Below, piece by piece: positions 1 to 8,694 of a DNA stretch of 64,000 nucleotides; the first letter of the stretch is position 1, and every line of letters starts with the position of its first letter. Location: NCBI GenBank assembly GCA_016713725.1, contig JADJOO010000003.1:124001-188000 (forward strand), given 5' to 3'. The translations under genes were made by a program, and so were the position numbers. Source of the DNA: Pseudomonadota bacterium (GTDB taxonomy: Bacteria; Pseudomonadota; Gammaproteobacteria; Steroidobacterales; Steroidobacteraceae). The notes beneath the pieces were generated by a model. The model was not told the DNA's origin and ran no database searches. It was given only the letters and a program-made list of their open reading frames with translations.

Positions 1-228
1 GACAGCCACCAGTAAGAGGTCCGTGCGGGTGAAGTAGTTATAGAAAGTGCCGCGCGCGACGCCAGCCCGAATGAAATCATCAATTACGACGCCATCAGGG
101 CCTTTCTCGGCGAAGACTCGCAATGCTGCCGCCAGAATCCGCGACCGGGTGCGGGTGCGACGTTCAAATCCGACGCGGGTTCGGTGTCCCACGCTGCCGG
201 GCTTTGTACTACTGTTTTCTCGGGTCAT
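1..228 (-). CDS. TetR-family transcriptional regulator, N-terminal part (runs off window edge)
   Basis: Read on the minus strand from an ATG at 228, the frame stays open to the window edge (76 residues). It contains a TetR-type helix-turn-helix: RILAAALRVFAEKG for the first helix and a recognition helix around AGVARGTFYNYFTR, with the family's usual GTFYNYF signature. The ligand-binding domain lies outside the window, so the effector and targets cannot be named. The first 25 or so residues are basic and Ser/Thr-rich and look unstructured. The family call is firm; the exact start is less so. Confidence 0.75.
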   Translation of the reverse strand, partial: MTRENSSTKPGSVGHRTRVGFERRTRTRSRILAAALRVFAEKGPDGVVIDDFIRAGVARGTFYNYFTRTDLLLVAV

Positions 229-457
229 GGCAGTGCGCGACTTCCTCGACAACCTGCCGATTCTACGCGACTCGTCGCGGCAGTAAGTTCATGTGCCGCC
301 CTACATTCGGGCAGCAATCACAACCGATCCTTGGGGTAACCAACAGTTTCGGCGATCTGCAAGATTCGCAGATCTTCGGATGCAACACAGGGCGTTTGTC
401 GTGAAACGCCGATTGTTCGGGGCATGCCTGATCTTAGCGGCTCGAATGTCCGTTTGA
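229..457. other. Intergenic region upstream of the TetR gene
   Basis: Base composition is ordinary, unlike the G-rich DNA that follows. It should hold the promoter of the TetR gene (minus strand). On the plus strand a GTG at about 401 opens a short frame reading MKRRLFGACLILAA, which resembles the start of an exported protein, but it stops after 18 residues just before the G-rich block. This could be the remnant of a divergently transcribed exported protein, or chance. Confidence 0.3.
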
Positions 458-1790
458 TTGTCGCGCCGCCCGGGGCGCCCGCCCGGCCGAGGGAGGCGCG
501 AAACCAAGGGAGGAAACCGCGGGGGAACGAGCCGGGCAGGAACGACGCGGGCTAGGGGACGAGCGGGGACGGGCCGCGGGCAGGGAAGAACAAGACGAGA
601 CGACGAGGGCGACGGCACGCGCGCGCCGCAGCGGCGCAGGGGCCGGGAACCGAGCGGGCAGCGGGCTCACCCGGCGCGGGCAGGGCGTCTCGCGCGGCAC
701 GGAGGAGCAGCGCCGGCGAAGGGAGGGGGGGGGGGAGACGCCCCAGAGGGCACCGACCGGGGGCCGCGGGGGGGGCGGGGGGGAGGAGAGAGGGGCGCCG
801 CGGCCGGAAGGGAACGGGGGGGCGCCGGCCGGGGGGCCCGCCGGAGGGGACGCAACGGCGGGGCCGGGAGAAGAGCGGGGGGGGGGCCAGGGTCTGGCCG
901 CGCGGGGAGGGCCCGAGGGGGGGGAGGGGGGGAAGGCCCGGGCAGGAGAGGACCGAGGGAACCCGGGGAGCCAGGCTGGGGCGGGCCCGGGCGGGCCCCG
1001 GAGGAGCCGCGCCGCCGGGGCGGCCGGGGGGGAGAGGGAGCGGGGGGGGGGGGAAGGAGGGGGAGGGGGGCGGGAGGGGGGAGAGACCGACCGGGGGGGG
1101 CACGGGAGGCCGGGGGCGCCGGGACGAAGAAGGGACGGGCAGGCGGGCGGGGGAAGGGGGACGGGGAAGGCGGCGCGGGGAGGGCGCGCCGGGGCGCGGG
1201 GGGGGGGCGGCCCGGACCGGACAGGGGGCCGGGGGGGGGGGGGGAGAAAGCCGGGGAAAAAAGGGGGGGGCGGCGGGGAAGAGGGGCGGGGGGCGGGGGG
1301 GGCGCGGGGGGGGGCGGGGGCGCGGACGCCGAAAGCGCCGAGGCGCGGGCGGCGCCGCCGGGCGGGGGGGGGCCACCCGCGGAGGGCCGCGGACCGCGCG
1401 GGGGGCGAGGCCGGGGGGGCCCGGGCGGGCGGCGCCGGCGGGGGGGGCGGGGGGCGGGGCCCGCGCCGCCGCGGCGGGGCGCGGGAGGGGGGGGGCGGCC
1501 GGGGACAGGGGGGGGGCCGCGCCCAAGGGCGCCGCGGGGGGGGGGGGCGGGGCCCGCCCGCGCGGCGACCGCGGCGAACGGGAGCCGCGGGGCCCCGGCG
1601 CCAAGCCGGGGGGGGCGGGGGGGCGAGGCGCCCCCGCGGGGACGGGGGGAGCGCAGGGGGCCGGGGGCGGGAAAGCCGGGGGGCCGGAGGGGGGGGGGCC
1701 CGCGCCGCCGGGGGGGCGCGGGCACGCAGGAAGACGGGACGCGGGGGGGGGAGGGCCGGGGGGGGCCACCAAAAAAGGCCACATGGCCGA
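458..1790. repeat. Extremely G-rich, T-poor low-complexity block, probable sequence or assembly artefact
   Basis: About 1.3 kb dominated by runs of 4-12 G on the plus strand, interspersed with GCG, GGC and GGA and almost no T. Long open frames exist in both directions, but they translate to Gly/Arg/Ala-rich (plus) or Pro/Arg/Ala-rich (minus) low-complexity protein with no recognisable domain. They are open only because stop codons need T or A. The change in composition at both edges (about 460 and 1780) is abrupt. Low-quality reads assembled into consensus is my preferred reading; a real G-quadruplex-rich repeat is the alternative. Confidence 0.6.
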
Positions 1791-1885
1791 ACGCGGAAGT
1801 AGCAGAATGACCGCTTTGCCGGGTTCGGGCACCCCAGTTGCCGTGGTCGTATCGCATGACGGAACATCTCCTGGCCGTCCCGCAA

Positions 1886-1959
1886 GCGGGCGATTCCGTG
1901 GTCTTTCCGGCGAGCGTGTCTGCCTTTCCGCTCGCCGGAAAGACCACGGAGTCGCCCGC
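1886..1959 (+). repeat. Fold-back element 1 with conserved 18-nt centre
   Basis: The left arm (1886-1913) and right arm (1932-1959) are reverse complements with one mismatch in 28. They flank the centre GCGTGTCTGCCTTTCCGC (1914-1931). Weaker complementarity continues outward for about another 15 nt with small indels. It lies 37 nt past the stop codon of nadC (minus strand), so as RNA it would form a strong hairpin in that gene's 3' UTR. The same centre recurs at three other sites in the window, flanked by arms of different sequence. Confidence 0.85.
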
Positions 1960-1995
1960 CCTTGCACTCCGGGACGCCCGAGCCGAAGCGATCGC

Positions 1996-2925
1996 CTAAT
2001 CGGCGTATTCGAAACGCATCGACAGGTCGACAGCCCGCACGTGCTTGGTCAGCGAACCAACCGAGACAAAGTCGACGCCGGTCTCACCAACCGCCCGCAA
2101 CGTCTCCAGCGTGACTCCCCCGGACGCCTCGAGCTTGATCGGTCCATGCGGATGCGAGCGATTGAGCGCGACGGCCGCCCGCAGGTCAGCGAGCGAGAAC
2201 TCGTCGAGCAGCGCCATGTCGGCACCGGCGTCGAGCGCCTGGCGCAGTTCGTCCAGCGACTCGACTTCCACTTCGATCCTCGCCTTCGCGGGCGAGGTCT
2301 TGGCGGCGGCTACCGCGGCGCCAATCGAACCGGCCGCCAGGATGTGGTTCTCCTTCACCAGGATGCCGTCGTACAGGCCGACGCGATGGTTGACGCCACC
2401 GCCGCAGCGCACGGCGTATTTCTGCGCATTGCGCAGGCACGGCAGCGTCTTGCGCGTATCCAGCACGCGGCACGGCAGCCCACGCAGTACATCAGCATGG
2501 AGGCGCGTCGCCGTCGCCGTCGCGGACAGCACCTGGAGGAAATTGAGCGCGGTACGCTCGCCGCTGAGCAGTGAGCGGGCCGGGCCGGACAACCTGTACA
2601 GCAACTGGTCGGGTTCCACGGCGTCGCCGTCGTGCACGTACCAGTCGACGACGACCGCGGGATCGACCTGGCGGAATACTTCGTCGACGTACGGCCGGCC
2701 GGCGACCACCGCGGCTTCCCGCGTGATCACCTTTGCTCGCCCCATGCGACCGGCAGGCACCAGCGCCGTCGTCAGATCGCCGCTGCCGATGTCTTCCTTG
2801 AGCGCAGCGGCGACGGTCTCCTGGAGATCCGCGGGCAGGACGATGGCCGCGTCCGGGGCGTGGGAGCGCGGCGTGTGGGCAGTCGCGATAAGAATGGCAG
2901 GCCGTGCGTTGCCGAACCCATGCAC
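1996..2925 (-). CDS. nadC: Nicotinate-nucleotide diphosphorylase (quinolinate phosphoribosyltransferase)
   Basis: Converts quinolinate and PRPP to nicotinate mononucleotide, CO2 and PPi in de novo NAD synthesis. Family landmarks are present: GERTALNFLQ (about residues 122-131), DTRKT (156-160, substrate-binding Arg and Lys), GGGVNHR (175-181), KENH (191-194) and the C-terminal barrel strand LEASGGV. The listed start overlaps the upstream gene by 154 nt, and the first 30 or so residues do not look like NadC. The true start is therefore probably near 2835-2850 with a non-ATG codon, or an indel lies between the two genes. Fold-back element 1 follows the stop codon. Confidence 0.93.
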   Translation of the reverse strand: MHGFGNARPAILIATAHTPRSHAPDAAIVLPADLQETVAAALKEDIGSGDLTTALVPAGRMGRAKVITREAAVVAGRPYVDEVFRQVDPAVVVDWYVHDGDAVEPDQLLYRLSGPARSLLSGERTALNFLQVLSATATATRLHADVLRGLPCRVLDTRKTLPCLRNAQKYAVRCGGGVNHRVGLYDGILVKENHILAAGSIGAAVAAAKTSPAKARIEVEVESLDELRQALDAGADMALLDEFSLADLRAAVALNRSHPHGPIKLEASGGVTLETLRAVGETGVDFVSVGSLTKHVRAVDLSMRFEYAD

Positions 2926-3491
2926 AGCAGCATCGGGATCGAGAGCACGAAGTTCGTGCGCGAGGCGAGCATGGCCGTCTTGCGCGCGGCAGCCTTCTCT
3001 TCGTCCGTCGCCGCCACGATGCCGAGAATCTTCTTCTGGTTGGGCCAGATCAGCACCCAGACGTTGAAGAGCATGATGGTGCCGAGCCAGGCGCCGATGC
3101 CGATCACGAGCTGGTAGTAGTTGACGGGGTCGCTCAGCATCCCGAGCGCGAACGAGCCATGGAAGTTGCCCGACCGCGCAAGGTACCAGGCTCCGGTGAG
3201 CCAGGTGGCGAGCGCGGTCCAGCGGAACCAGAACAGCGCGGCCGGGGCGATGTACTTGCTGATGCCGGCGCCACCCGGGCCGCCCTTGTCCGCTGCAGCA
3301 ACGGCGAGGCCGGGAATCTGCACCAGATTGAAATAGTAGAGCAGTCCGATCCAGGTGATGCCGGCCAGGATGTGCAGCCAGCGGGCCAGGCCCAGCTCGT
3401 GGAACGTGGTGGGCGCGATGAGCAAGCTCAGCACGATGGCCGCCGCGAAACCGGCCGTAATGGCTCCGCGAACGGTGTTCAGTGGGTTCAT
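2772..3491 (-). CDS. PuuD-like membrane protein (urate oxidase N-terminal domain family)
   Basis: Multi-span inner-membrane protein resembling the N-terminal membrane domain of the urate hydroxylase PuuD, without the C-terminal cytochrome c part. Hydrophobic segments include AAIVLSLLIAP, ARWLHILAGITWIGLLYYF, FRWTALATWLTGAWYLA, YYQLVIGIGAWLGTIMLFNVW and TNFVLSIPMLLCM. The HILAGITWIG motif is typical. Homologues usually end soon after the SIPML helix. Here the frame continues for about 40 Arg/Pro/Ser-rich residues that coincide with nadC in another frame, so the true stop is probably near 2885 and was lost to a sequence error. Substrate and electron partner are unknown. Confidence 0.72.
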   Translation of the reverse strand: MNPLNTVRGAITAGFAAAIVLSLLIAPTTFHELGLARWLHILAGITWIGLLYYFNLVQIPGLAVAAADKGGPGGAGISKYIAPAALFWFRWTALATWLTGAWYLARSGNFHGSFALGMLSDPVNYYQLVIGIGAWLGTIMLFNVWVLIWPNQKKILGIVAATDEEKAAARKTAMLASRTNFVLSIPMLLCMGSATHGLPFLSRLPTRRAPTPRTRPSSCPRISRRPSPLRSRKTSAAAI

Positions 3492-3625
3492 GGGTACGGA
3501 TTCCTCAGGAAAAAATCTAGTGGATACCGGAGCTTACCGCTTCTATGGCATCCTGGAATGAGTTTGAAGAATAGGCGACGGACCCCCATAATTCAATGTC
3601 CTGCGCTGCAGGCGCAGGAGGCCTC

Positions 3626-3829
3626 ATGACCCAGGTTGCACCGCCGTCACCGTGTTTGAACATCTGCGTGCTCGATGCCGCCCGAACTTGCAGCGGGTGC
3701 GGCCGCACGCTGGATGAGATCGCACGTTGGGGCGGGATGAGCGCTGCCGAGCAGTGGCAGGTCATCGCGCGCCTGGAGCGTGTCCGTCAGCAGGAGGTTG
3801 CAGCGGCAGGTCCCGCCCCCGCGAACTGA
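3626..3829 (+). CDS. DUF1289 family small cysteine-rich protein
   Basis: A 67-residue protein matching the DUF1289 pattern: SPCLNICVLD, then CSGCGRTLDEIARWGGMS, ending in a short helix. The four cysteines (CxxxC and CxxC) suggest a metal-binding site, but the function is unknown. The ATG at 3626 is chosen over an upstream in-frame codon because an AGGAGG ribosome-binding site lies 5 nt before it. It diverges from the PuuD-like gene, so the 135 nt between them should hold both promoters. Confidence 0.82.
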   Translation: MTQVAPPSPCLNICVLDAARTCSGCGRTLDEIARWGGMSAAEQWQVIARLERVRQQEVAAAGPAPAN

Positions 3830-3933
3830 TCGGGTTCGGGGCGAATGGGACGCCGGCTGCGTTTTGATGTCATTGGCAATGCTGGCAAGCGTGCTGGCGA
3901 ACTGGCTGCGTCTTGCGGCCGAGAGGTAAGGAC

Positions 3934-4263
3934 GTGGACGTTACACAGCGGATCCAGGATCAGCTCAAGTCGAACCCGGTCGTGCTCTACATGAAAGGCA
4001 CCCCGGACTTTCCGCAGTGCGGATTCTCCGCCTCGGTCGTGCGCACGCTCGAAGCCTGCGGCGCGGAGTTCGCGTACGTGAACATCTTCGAAGACCCGGA
4101 GTTGCGCGAGGCACTCAAGCGCTACTCGAACTGGCCGACGTACCCGCAGGTGTACGTGAAAGGTGAGCTGCTCGGCGGCTCGGACATCCTCACCGAGATG
4201 TTCCAGAAGGGCGAACTGCAGCAAGTGCTGACCGAAGCTGGCGCCACGATCAAGACGGCCTGA
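3934..4263 (+). CDS. grxD: Monothiol glutaredoxin, Grx4/GrxD type
   Basis: A 109-residue monothiol glutaredoxin that binds a [2Fe-2S] cluster with glutathione and acts in iron-sulfur cluster trafficking. The CGFS active site lies in GTPDFPQCGFSA, preceded by the conserved Lys of YMKGTP; WPTYPQVYVKGELLGGSDI gives the cis-Pro and glutathione-binding strand. The GTG at 3934 follows GAGGTAAGG and fits family length better than the upstream TTG at 3913. It is convergent with rnt, with 21 nt between stops. Confidence 0.95.
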   Translation: MDVTQRIQDQLKSNPVVLYMKGTPDFPQCGFSASVVRTLEACGAEFAYVNIFEDPELREALKRYSNWPTYPQVYVKGELLGGSDILTEMFQKGELQQVLTEAGATIKTA

Positions 4264-4284
4264 ACGCGCGGGCGGCACCGCCGT

Positions 4285-4986
4285 TTACACGATTTCTTCG
4301 TCGGCCTGGGGCGGCTCAGGCTGCGTGAGTTGCGGTGCGCGTTCGCACGCATCCTCGTACAGGCTGCGGAACTTGTTGCAGATGATGCAGAAGAGTGCAG
4401 CAGTGCGCTCCGCGTCGTAGATCGCCGAATGCGCGGCGTTCGGATCCCATTCGAGGCCCGCGGCCGCAATGGCCCGTGACAGGACGGTCTGTCCGAATGC
4501 GACGCCAGCGAGGGTCGCGGTGTCGAAGCTCGAGAACGGGTGGAACGGGTTGCGCTTGATGTCCGTGCGCGCAATCGCCGCATTGAGGAAATTGAGGTCG
4601 AACGACGCGTTGTGCCCGACGAGCACGGCGCGCGTGCACTCACGCTCGCGCACTTCCTTGCGAATCTCGCGAAACAGCTGGGTCAGCACTTCTTTCTCGG
4701 GCAGCGCCGGTCGTAACGGGTGATGCGGATCGATTCCGTTCACGGCGAGCGAGGCCGGATCCATGCGCGAGCCGTGGAAGGGCTGCACGTGAAAGCGGTG
4801 CGTCGATCCCGGGCGCAATTCGCCCATGGGCGTCATCTCGATCATCACCGCGGCGATTTCGAGCAGCGCATCCGTCTGGTGATTGAAGCCGCCGGTCTCG
4901 ACGTCGACCACGACGGGCAGGAAACCCCGGAACCGGGCGGCGATGCGCGGCTCGACGAACTCGTACGATTCGAAGGCTTCGGTCAT
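4285..4986 (-). CDS. rnt: Ribonuclease T
   Basis: 3'-5' exoribonuclease of the DEDDh family that trims the 3' ends of tRNA and 5S and 23S rRNA. Exo I is VVVDVETGGFNHQTDALLE, Exo II is VGHNASFDLNFL, and Exo III is HSAIYDAERTA with the catalytic His. At 233 residues it is slightly longer than E. coli RNase T; the extra length is an acidic tail. Its start overlaps the stop of pyrC by 4 nt (ATGA), so the two are probably co-transcribed. Confidence 0.95.
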   Translation of the reverse strand: MTEAFESYEFVEPRIAARFRGFLPVVVDVETGGFNHQTDALLEIAAVMIEMTPMGELRPGSTHRFHVQPFHGSRMDPASLAVNGIDPHHPLRPALPEKEVLTQLFREIRKEVRERECTRAVLVGHNASFDLNFLNAAIARTDIKRNPFHPFSSFDTATLAGVAFGQTVLSRAIAAAGLEWDPNAAHSAIYDAERTAALFCIICNKFRSLYEDACERAPQLTQPEPPQADEEIV

Positions 4987-6041
4987 GCCGGGTCCAGCAT
5001 GCGCCAGGCGAGCGTCGCCCCGGCGCGGAAAGGAACCAGCCGCTCGTTTGCCGGCCCGAAAGCGTAGCTGTCCGGCACGTTCCAGGATTCCTTGCGCAGG
5101 GTGATCGTGCCCGCGTTGCGGGGCAGGCCGTAGAAATCAGCCCCCCGCTCGGACGCGAAAGCCTCGAGGCGGTCGAGACGGCCAGTGCCTTCGAAGGCCT
5201 CGGCATACAACTCGAGGGCCGCGTGTGCAGAAAAAATGCCCGCGCAGCCACAAGCGGTTTCCTTGGCGTGCCGGGCATGCGGCGCGCTGTCGGTACCGAG
5301 GAAGAAACGCGGGTCGTCGTTCGTCGCGGCTGCAAGCAAAGTTTCGCGATCCCGTTCGCGCTTCAGCACGGGCAGGCAGTAGTGGTGCGGGCGGATGCCG
5401 CCTGCGAACAGCGCGTTGCGGTTCAACAGCAGGTGTTGCGGCGTGATCGTAGCCGCGACGCCGGCGCGCGCACTTTGCACGAACTCCGCGGCGACGCGCG
5501 TCGTGATGTGCTCGAACACCACCTTCAGGCGCGGCACGCGTTCGACGACGCGGCTCAGCACGCGGTCGATGAAGACGTGCTCGCGGTCGAAGACGTCGAC
5601 GTCGCTTGCGGTCACTTCGCCGTGCACCTGCAGCACGAGCCCGTGTTCGGCCATGGCTTCGAGCGCTGGCCACACCTTCTCGATCGAGGTGACGCCAGCG
5701 TCGGAATGCGTCGTGGCACCCGCCGGATAGAGCTTGGCGCCGACGACGAAGCCGCTGGCTTTCGCCTTGCGAATCTCGTCGGGCGAGGTGCTGTCGGTCA
5801 GGTACAGCGTCATCTGCGGTTCGAACGCCAGGCCGGCCGGGACGGCTGCCACGATGCGCGCGCGGTACGCCGTCAGCGCATCCGTGGTCGTCATCGGCGG
5901 CTGCAGGTTCGGCATCACCAGCGCGCGACCGAATTGTCTTGCCGTGAATGGAACCACGGCCGCGAGTTGCAGGCCGTCGCGCAAGTGCAGGTGCCAGTCG
6001 TCGGGCCGGCGCAACGTCAGCGTTTGCGGGGTCAGGTTCAC
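4983..6041 (-). CDS. pyrC: Dihydroorotase, homodimeric class II type
   Basis: Cyclises N-carbamoyl-aspartate to dihydroorotate in pyrimidine synthesis. The zinc-binding DDWHLHLRDG motif lies near the N-terminus. GAKLYPAGATTHSDAG carries the Lys that is carboxylated to bridge the metals. LQVHGEV, VFEHITT and FLGTDSAPH supply the remaining metal ligands and the catalytic Asp. The length of 352 residues is typical of the short bacterial form. Four-nucleotide overlaps with the M17 peptidase upstream and rnt downstream suggest one transcript. Confidence 0.96.
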   Translation of the reverse strand: MNLTPQTLTLRRPDDWHLHLRDGLQLAAVVPFTARQFGRALVMPNLQPPMTTTDALTAYRARIVAAVPAGLAFEPQMTLYLTDSTSPDEIRKAKASGFVVGAKLYPAGATTHSDAGVTSIEKVWPALEAMAEHGLVLQVHGEVTASDVDVFDREHVFIDRVLSRVVERVPRLKVVFEHITTRVAAEFVQSARAGVAATITPQHLLLNRNALFAGGIRPHHYCLPVLKRERDRETLLAAATNDDPRFFLGTDSAPHARHAKETACGCAGIFSAHAALELYAEAFEGTGRLDRLEAFASERGADFYGLPRNAGTITLRKESWNVPDSYAFGPANERLVPFRAGATLAWRMLDPA

Positions 6042-7573
6042 TGCAGAGACCGCAACTGCCTGTCCAGCTCGGCGGCATCGCTAAGCAGGTGCACGGCGTA
6101 GCGCACCCCGAAGCCTGTCATCTCCGTTGGCACGTGGGCTAGCCCGCCCTTTCTTTCGGACGGAGCGAGGTCGACGTGCACCCAGGGCACGCTCGCCTCA
6201 ACGAACTTGCTGAGGAAGCGTGAGGCGAGGATGTGGTCGCCCTTGCTGTCGAGCGTGCACTGCAGGACGTCAGCGCCGGGGCATTGGAGCTCCGTGTCGA
6301 AGTCTTCGTCCATCGGGAAGCACCAGACGCGCTCACCGCTGTGGCGTCCGGCCTGTTGCAGCCAGTCGTGCAGGCCCGCGCGGTTCGTGAACGCGCCTGC
6401 GTAGCGGTCGGTCAGGGCATTGACGCAGGCGCCGGTCAGCGTCGCGAAATCGAGAACGAAACGCGGTTTTTCGCGCGAGGCGAGCGTCAGCGTGTCCGCC
6501 AGCACCATGCGACCCTCGGCGTCGCTGTGCACGACCTGGATGGTCACTCCGTTGAGCGCGCGCACAATTTCCTGCGGGCGGAAGGCGTTCGGACCGATCT
6601 GGTTCTCGGTGATTGCGAGCCAGCAGTCGATCGGATACGGCGTCTCGAGCCGTGTCAGCGCGAGCAGCGAGCCGACCGCGACGGAGCTGCCCTGCATGTC
6701 GCCGTGCATCGTGTACATGCCGCGATGCGGCTTGAGGTTGATTCCACCCGTGTCGAAGCAGATGCCCTTGCCGACGAGCGCTATCCCGGGCGCGTCCTTG
6801 GGCGATCGCCTGGGCCGGTAGGTGAGTCGCGCGATGCCCGCGCCACGGTGCGGGTTGGCGCGTGCCACGGCAAGGAACGCGCCGGCACCCAGCTTCTCGA
6901 GCTGGCCGATGCCGTAGAACCTGAACGACCAGCCTTCGCGGCGCGCGAGCTCCTGCAGCGCGGCACGATACGCAATCGAGTCGAGCACGTTGGGCGGCAG
7001 GGTAGCCAGCCAGCGCGCGAGGTGGTTGCCGGCTGCGATGGCGCGGCTGCGGTCGTAGAGCGCCGATGCCCGATCCGCGATGTGGACATGAGCGAGATCG
7101 TGCGCAACGGTGGCCTTCGATTTCTGCTCGGGCATCGGGGCCGCGTAAGCGAGCACGGCGCTCAGCAGGGCTTCGAGCGCGGCAGCCCGTTCGCCGGGTG
7201 CGGTGAAATCGCTTGCATGCAGGTGCAGGCGTGCCACGCCGGGCTTGACCACCTCTCGCGCCAGCTTGCCAGCCAGGTCCAGCCGCTCGAAACCCGTTGC
7301 GCCCGGTTTTACGAAGCCGACGACGACGAGCGTCTGGCGGCGATTCGGCAACCGCGTCACGAGAACTGGCGATTCCTGGCCACTGCGTTGATGCGCACGC
7401 AGCAATTGTCGCCACGCGGCGGCCTGGGGCAGCCTGTCGACCGCCTGGTCCCGGCCGGCCTTCTTTTCGAGCAGGACAACCGCGCCGTCGGCACGTGACA
7501 GCGTCGCGTCCGACAGGACGAGCGGCTTCACCGACACGTCGATCTTCAGTTCGGGCGGAATCAATTCTTGCAT
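6038..7573 (-). CDS. M17 family leucyl aminopeptidase (PepA/PepB-like)
   Basis: Two-metal aminopeptidase releasing N-terminal residues from peptides. The C-terminal catalytic half shows VGKGICFDTGGINLKP (metal-ligand Lys and Asp), MHGDMQGSS, TENQIGPNAF and SDAEGRMVLADTL (metal-ligand Asp and Glu plus the catalytic Arg). The N-terminal half is divergent. The start at 7573 (MQELIPPEL) is preferred over an upstream in-frame codon because it fits domain length. It is a second M17 enzyme besides pepA at 53.5 kb. It overlaps pyrC by 4 nt and diverges from aceE across a 179-nt gap. Confidence 0.88.
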   Translation of the reverse strand: MQELIPPELKIDVSVKPLVLSDATLSRADGAVVLLEKKAGRDQAVDRLPQAAAWRQLLRAHQRSGQESPVLVTRLPNRRQTLVVVGFVKPGATGFERLDLAGKLAREVVKPGVARLHLHASDFTAPGERAAALEALLSAVLAYAAPMPEQKSKATVAHDLAHVHIADRASALYDRSRAIAAGNHLARWLATLPPNVLDSIAYRAALQELARREGWSFRFYGIGQLEKLGAGAFLAVARANPHRGAGIARLTYRPRRSPKDAPGIALVGKGICFDTGGINLKPHRGMYTMHGDMQGSSVAVGSLLALTRLETPYPIDCWLAITENQIGPNAFRPQEIVRALNGVTIQVVHSDAEGRMVLADTLTLASREKPRFVLDFATLTGACVNALTDRYAGAFTNRAGLHDWLQQAGRHSGERVWCFPMDEDFDTELQCPGADVLQCTLDSKGDHILASRFLSKFVEASVPWVHVDLAPSERKGGLAHVPTEMTGFGVRYAVHLLSDAAELDRQLRSLQ

Positions 7574-7752
7574 GGGGAAAACCTTGACCCTGATCGGCCC
7601 GGACCGGATCATTGCCGGACGCATTCTGCGTGCAGCGCGCGAGCCGATTACGCGCGCTCCGGCGCGGCGGCATGCTAACAGGCCGTGCCGGGCAAATCAT
7701 TACCGCCCAGCGGCCGGCGTCGCGTTTTCGACACGGATGGAGACCCTGACTG

Positions 7753-8694
7753 ATGTTCGAAACGTCCAAGATCGACGACGCCGATCCCGCTGAAACGCGC
7801 GAATGGCTGGAATCCATCGATTCCGTGCTGAAGACGCAGGGATCCGAGCGGGCACACTACCTGCTCGAGCGCATCATCGATTTCACGCGCCGTTCCGGTG
7901 CGTACCTGCCGTTCAAGCCGAACACGGCCTATGTCAACACCATTTCGACCGGGCAGGAACTCGAATATCCCGGCGATCGCGCGCTCGAACGACGCATCGA
8001 GGCCTATCTGCGCTGGAACGCGATGGCGATGGTCGTGCATGCCAACCGGCAGAGCTCGGAGTTTGGTGGGCACCTGGCGAGCTATGCCTCGGCGGCGACA
8101 CTGTACGAAGTCGGCTTCAATCACTTCTGGCGCGCGCCGAGCGAGCAGCATCCTGGCGACATGGTCTTCATCCAGGGCCACTCGGCACCCGGCGTCTACG
8201 CGCGCGCCTATCTCGAAGGCCGCCTGACGGAGGACCAGCTGAACCGCTTCCGCGAGGAAGTGGGCGGCGGCCTGTCGTCGTATCCGCATCCGTGGCTGAT
8301 GCCGGACTTCTGGCAGTTCCCGACCGTGTCGATGGGTCTCGGCCCGATGATGGCCATCTACCAGGCGCGCTTCGTGCGCTACCTCGAGCACCGCGGCATC
8401 GTGCCGGTGAGCGGACCGCAAGGTCTGGGCCTTCCTCGGCGACGGCGAAATGGACGAGCCGGAGTCGCTCGGCGCGCTGACGATGCCGGTGCGCGAGAAG
8501 CTCGACAACCTGGTGTTCGTCATCAACTGCAACCTGCAGCGGCTCGACGGCCCGGTGCGCGGCAACGGCAAGATCATCCAGGAACTCGAGGCCGCGTTCC
8601 TCGGCGCGGGCTGGAACGTCATCAAGGTGCTGTGGGGTTCGCGCTGGGATCCGCTGCTGCAGCAGGACACCAAGGGACTGTTGCGCCGGCGTGA
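7753..8694 (+). CDS. aceE: Pyruvate dehydrogenase E1 (AceE), N-terminal fragment, frameshifted
   Basis: N-terminal piece of the homodimeric E1 component, which decarboxylates pyruvate with thiamine diphosphate and reductively acetylates the E2 lipoyl group. Genuine AceE sequence runs from ATG 7753 (MFETSKIDDADPAETREWLE) to about 8415. There an extra base in the run reading SGRKVWAFLGDGEMDEPES shifts the frame. The AceE sequence then continues in the next frame (MDEPESLGALTMPVREKLDN) to about 8686, where another extra base precedes VMEECVDGEYQ. GDGEMDEPES is the ThDP-Mg motif region. Error is more likely than true inactivation. Confidence 0.85.
   Translation: MFETSKIDDADPAETREWLESIDSVLKTQGSERAHYLLERIIDFTRRSGAYLPFKPNTAYVNTISTGQELEYPGDRALERRIEAYLRWNAMAMVVHANRQSSEFGGHLASYASAATLYEVGFNHFWRAPSEQHPGDMVFIQGHSAPGVYARAYLEGRLTEDQLNRFREEVGGGLSSYPHPWLMPDFWQFPTVSMGLGPMMAIYQARFVRYLEHRGIVPVSGPQGLGLPRRRRNGRAGVARRADDAGAREARQPGVRHQLQPAAARRPGARQRQDHPGTRGRVPRRGLERHQGAVGFALGSAAAAGHQGTVAPA

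Noticed and set aside
434..1967. Several 420-480 residue open frames on both strands in the G-rich block
   Set aside because: They are low-complexity Gly/Arg or Pro/Ala translations with no domain, open only because T is almost absent.
7574..7752. PdhR-type operator before aceE
   Set aside because: No AATTGGT/ACCAATT-like inverted repeat was found in the gap.
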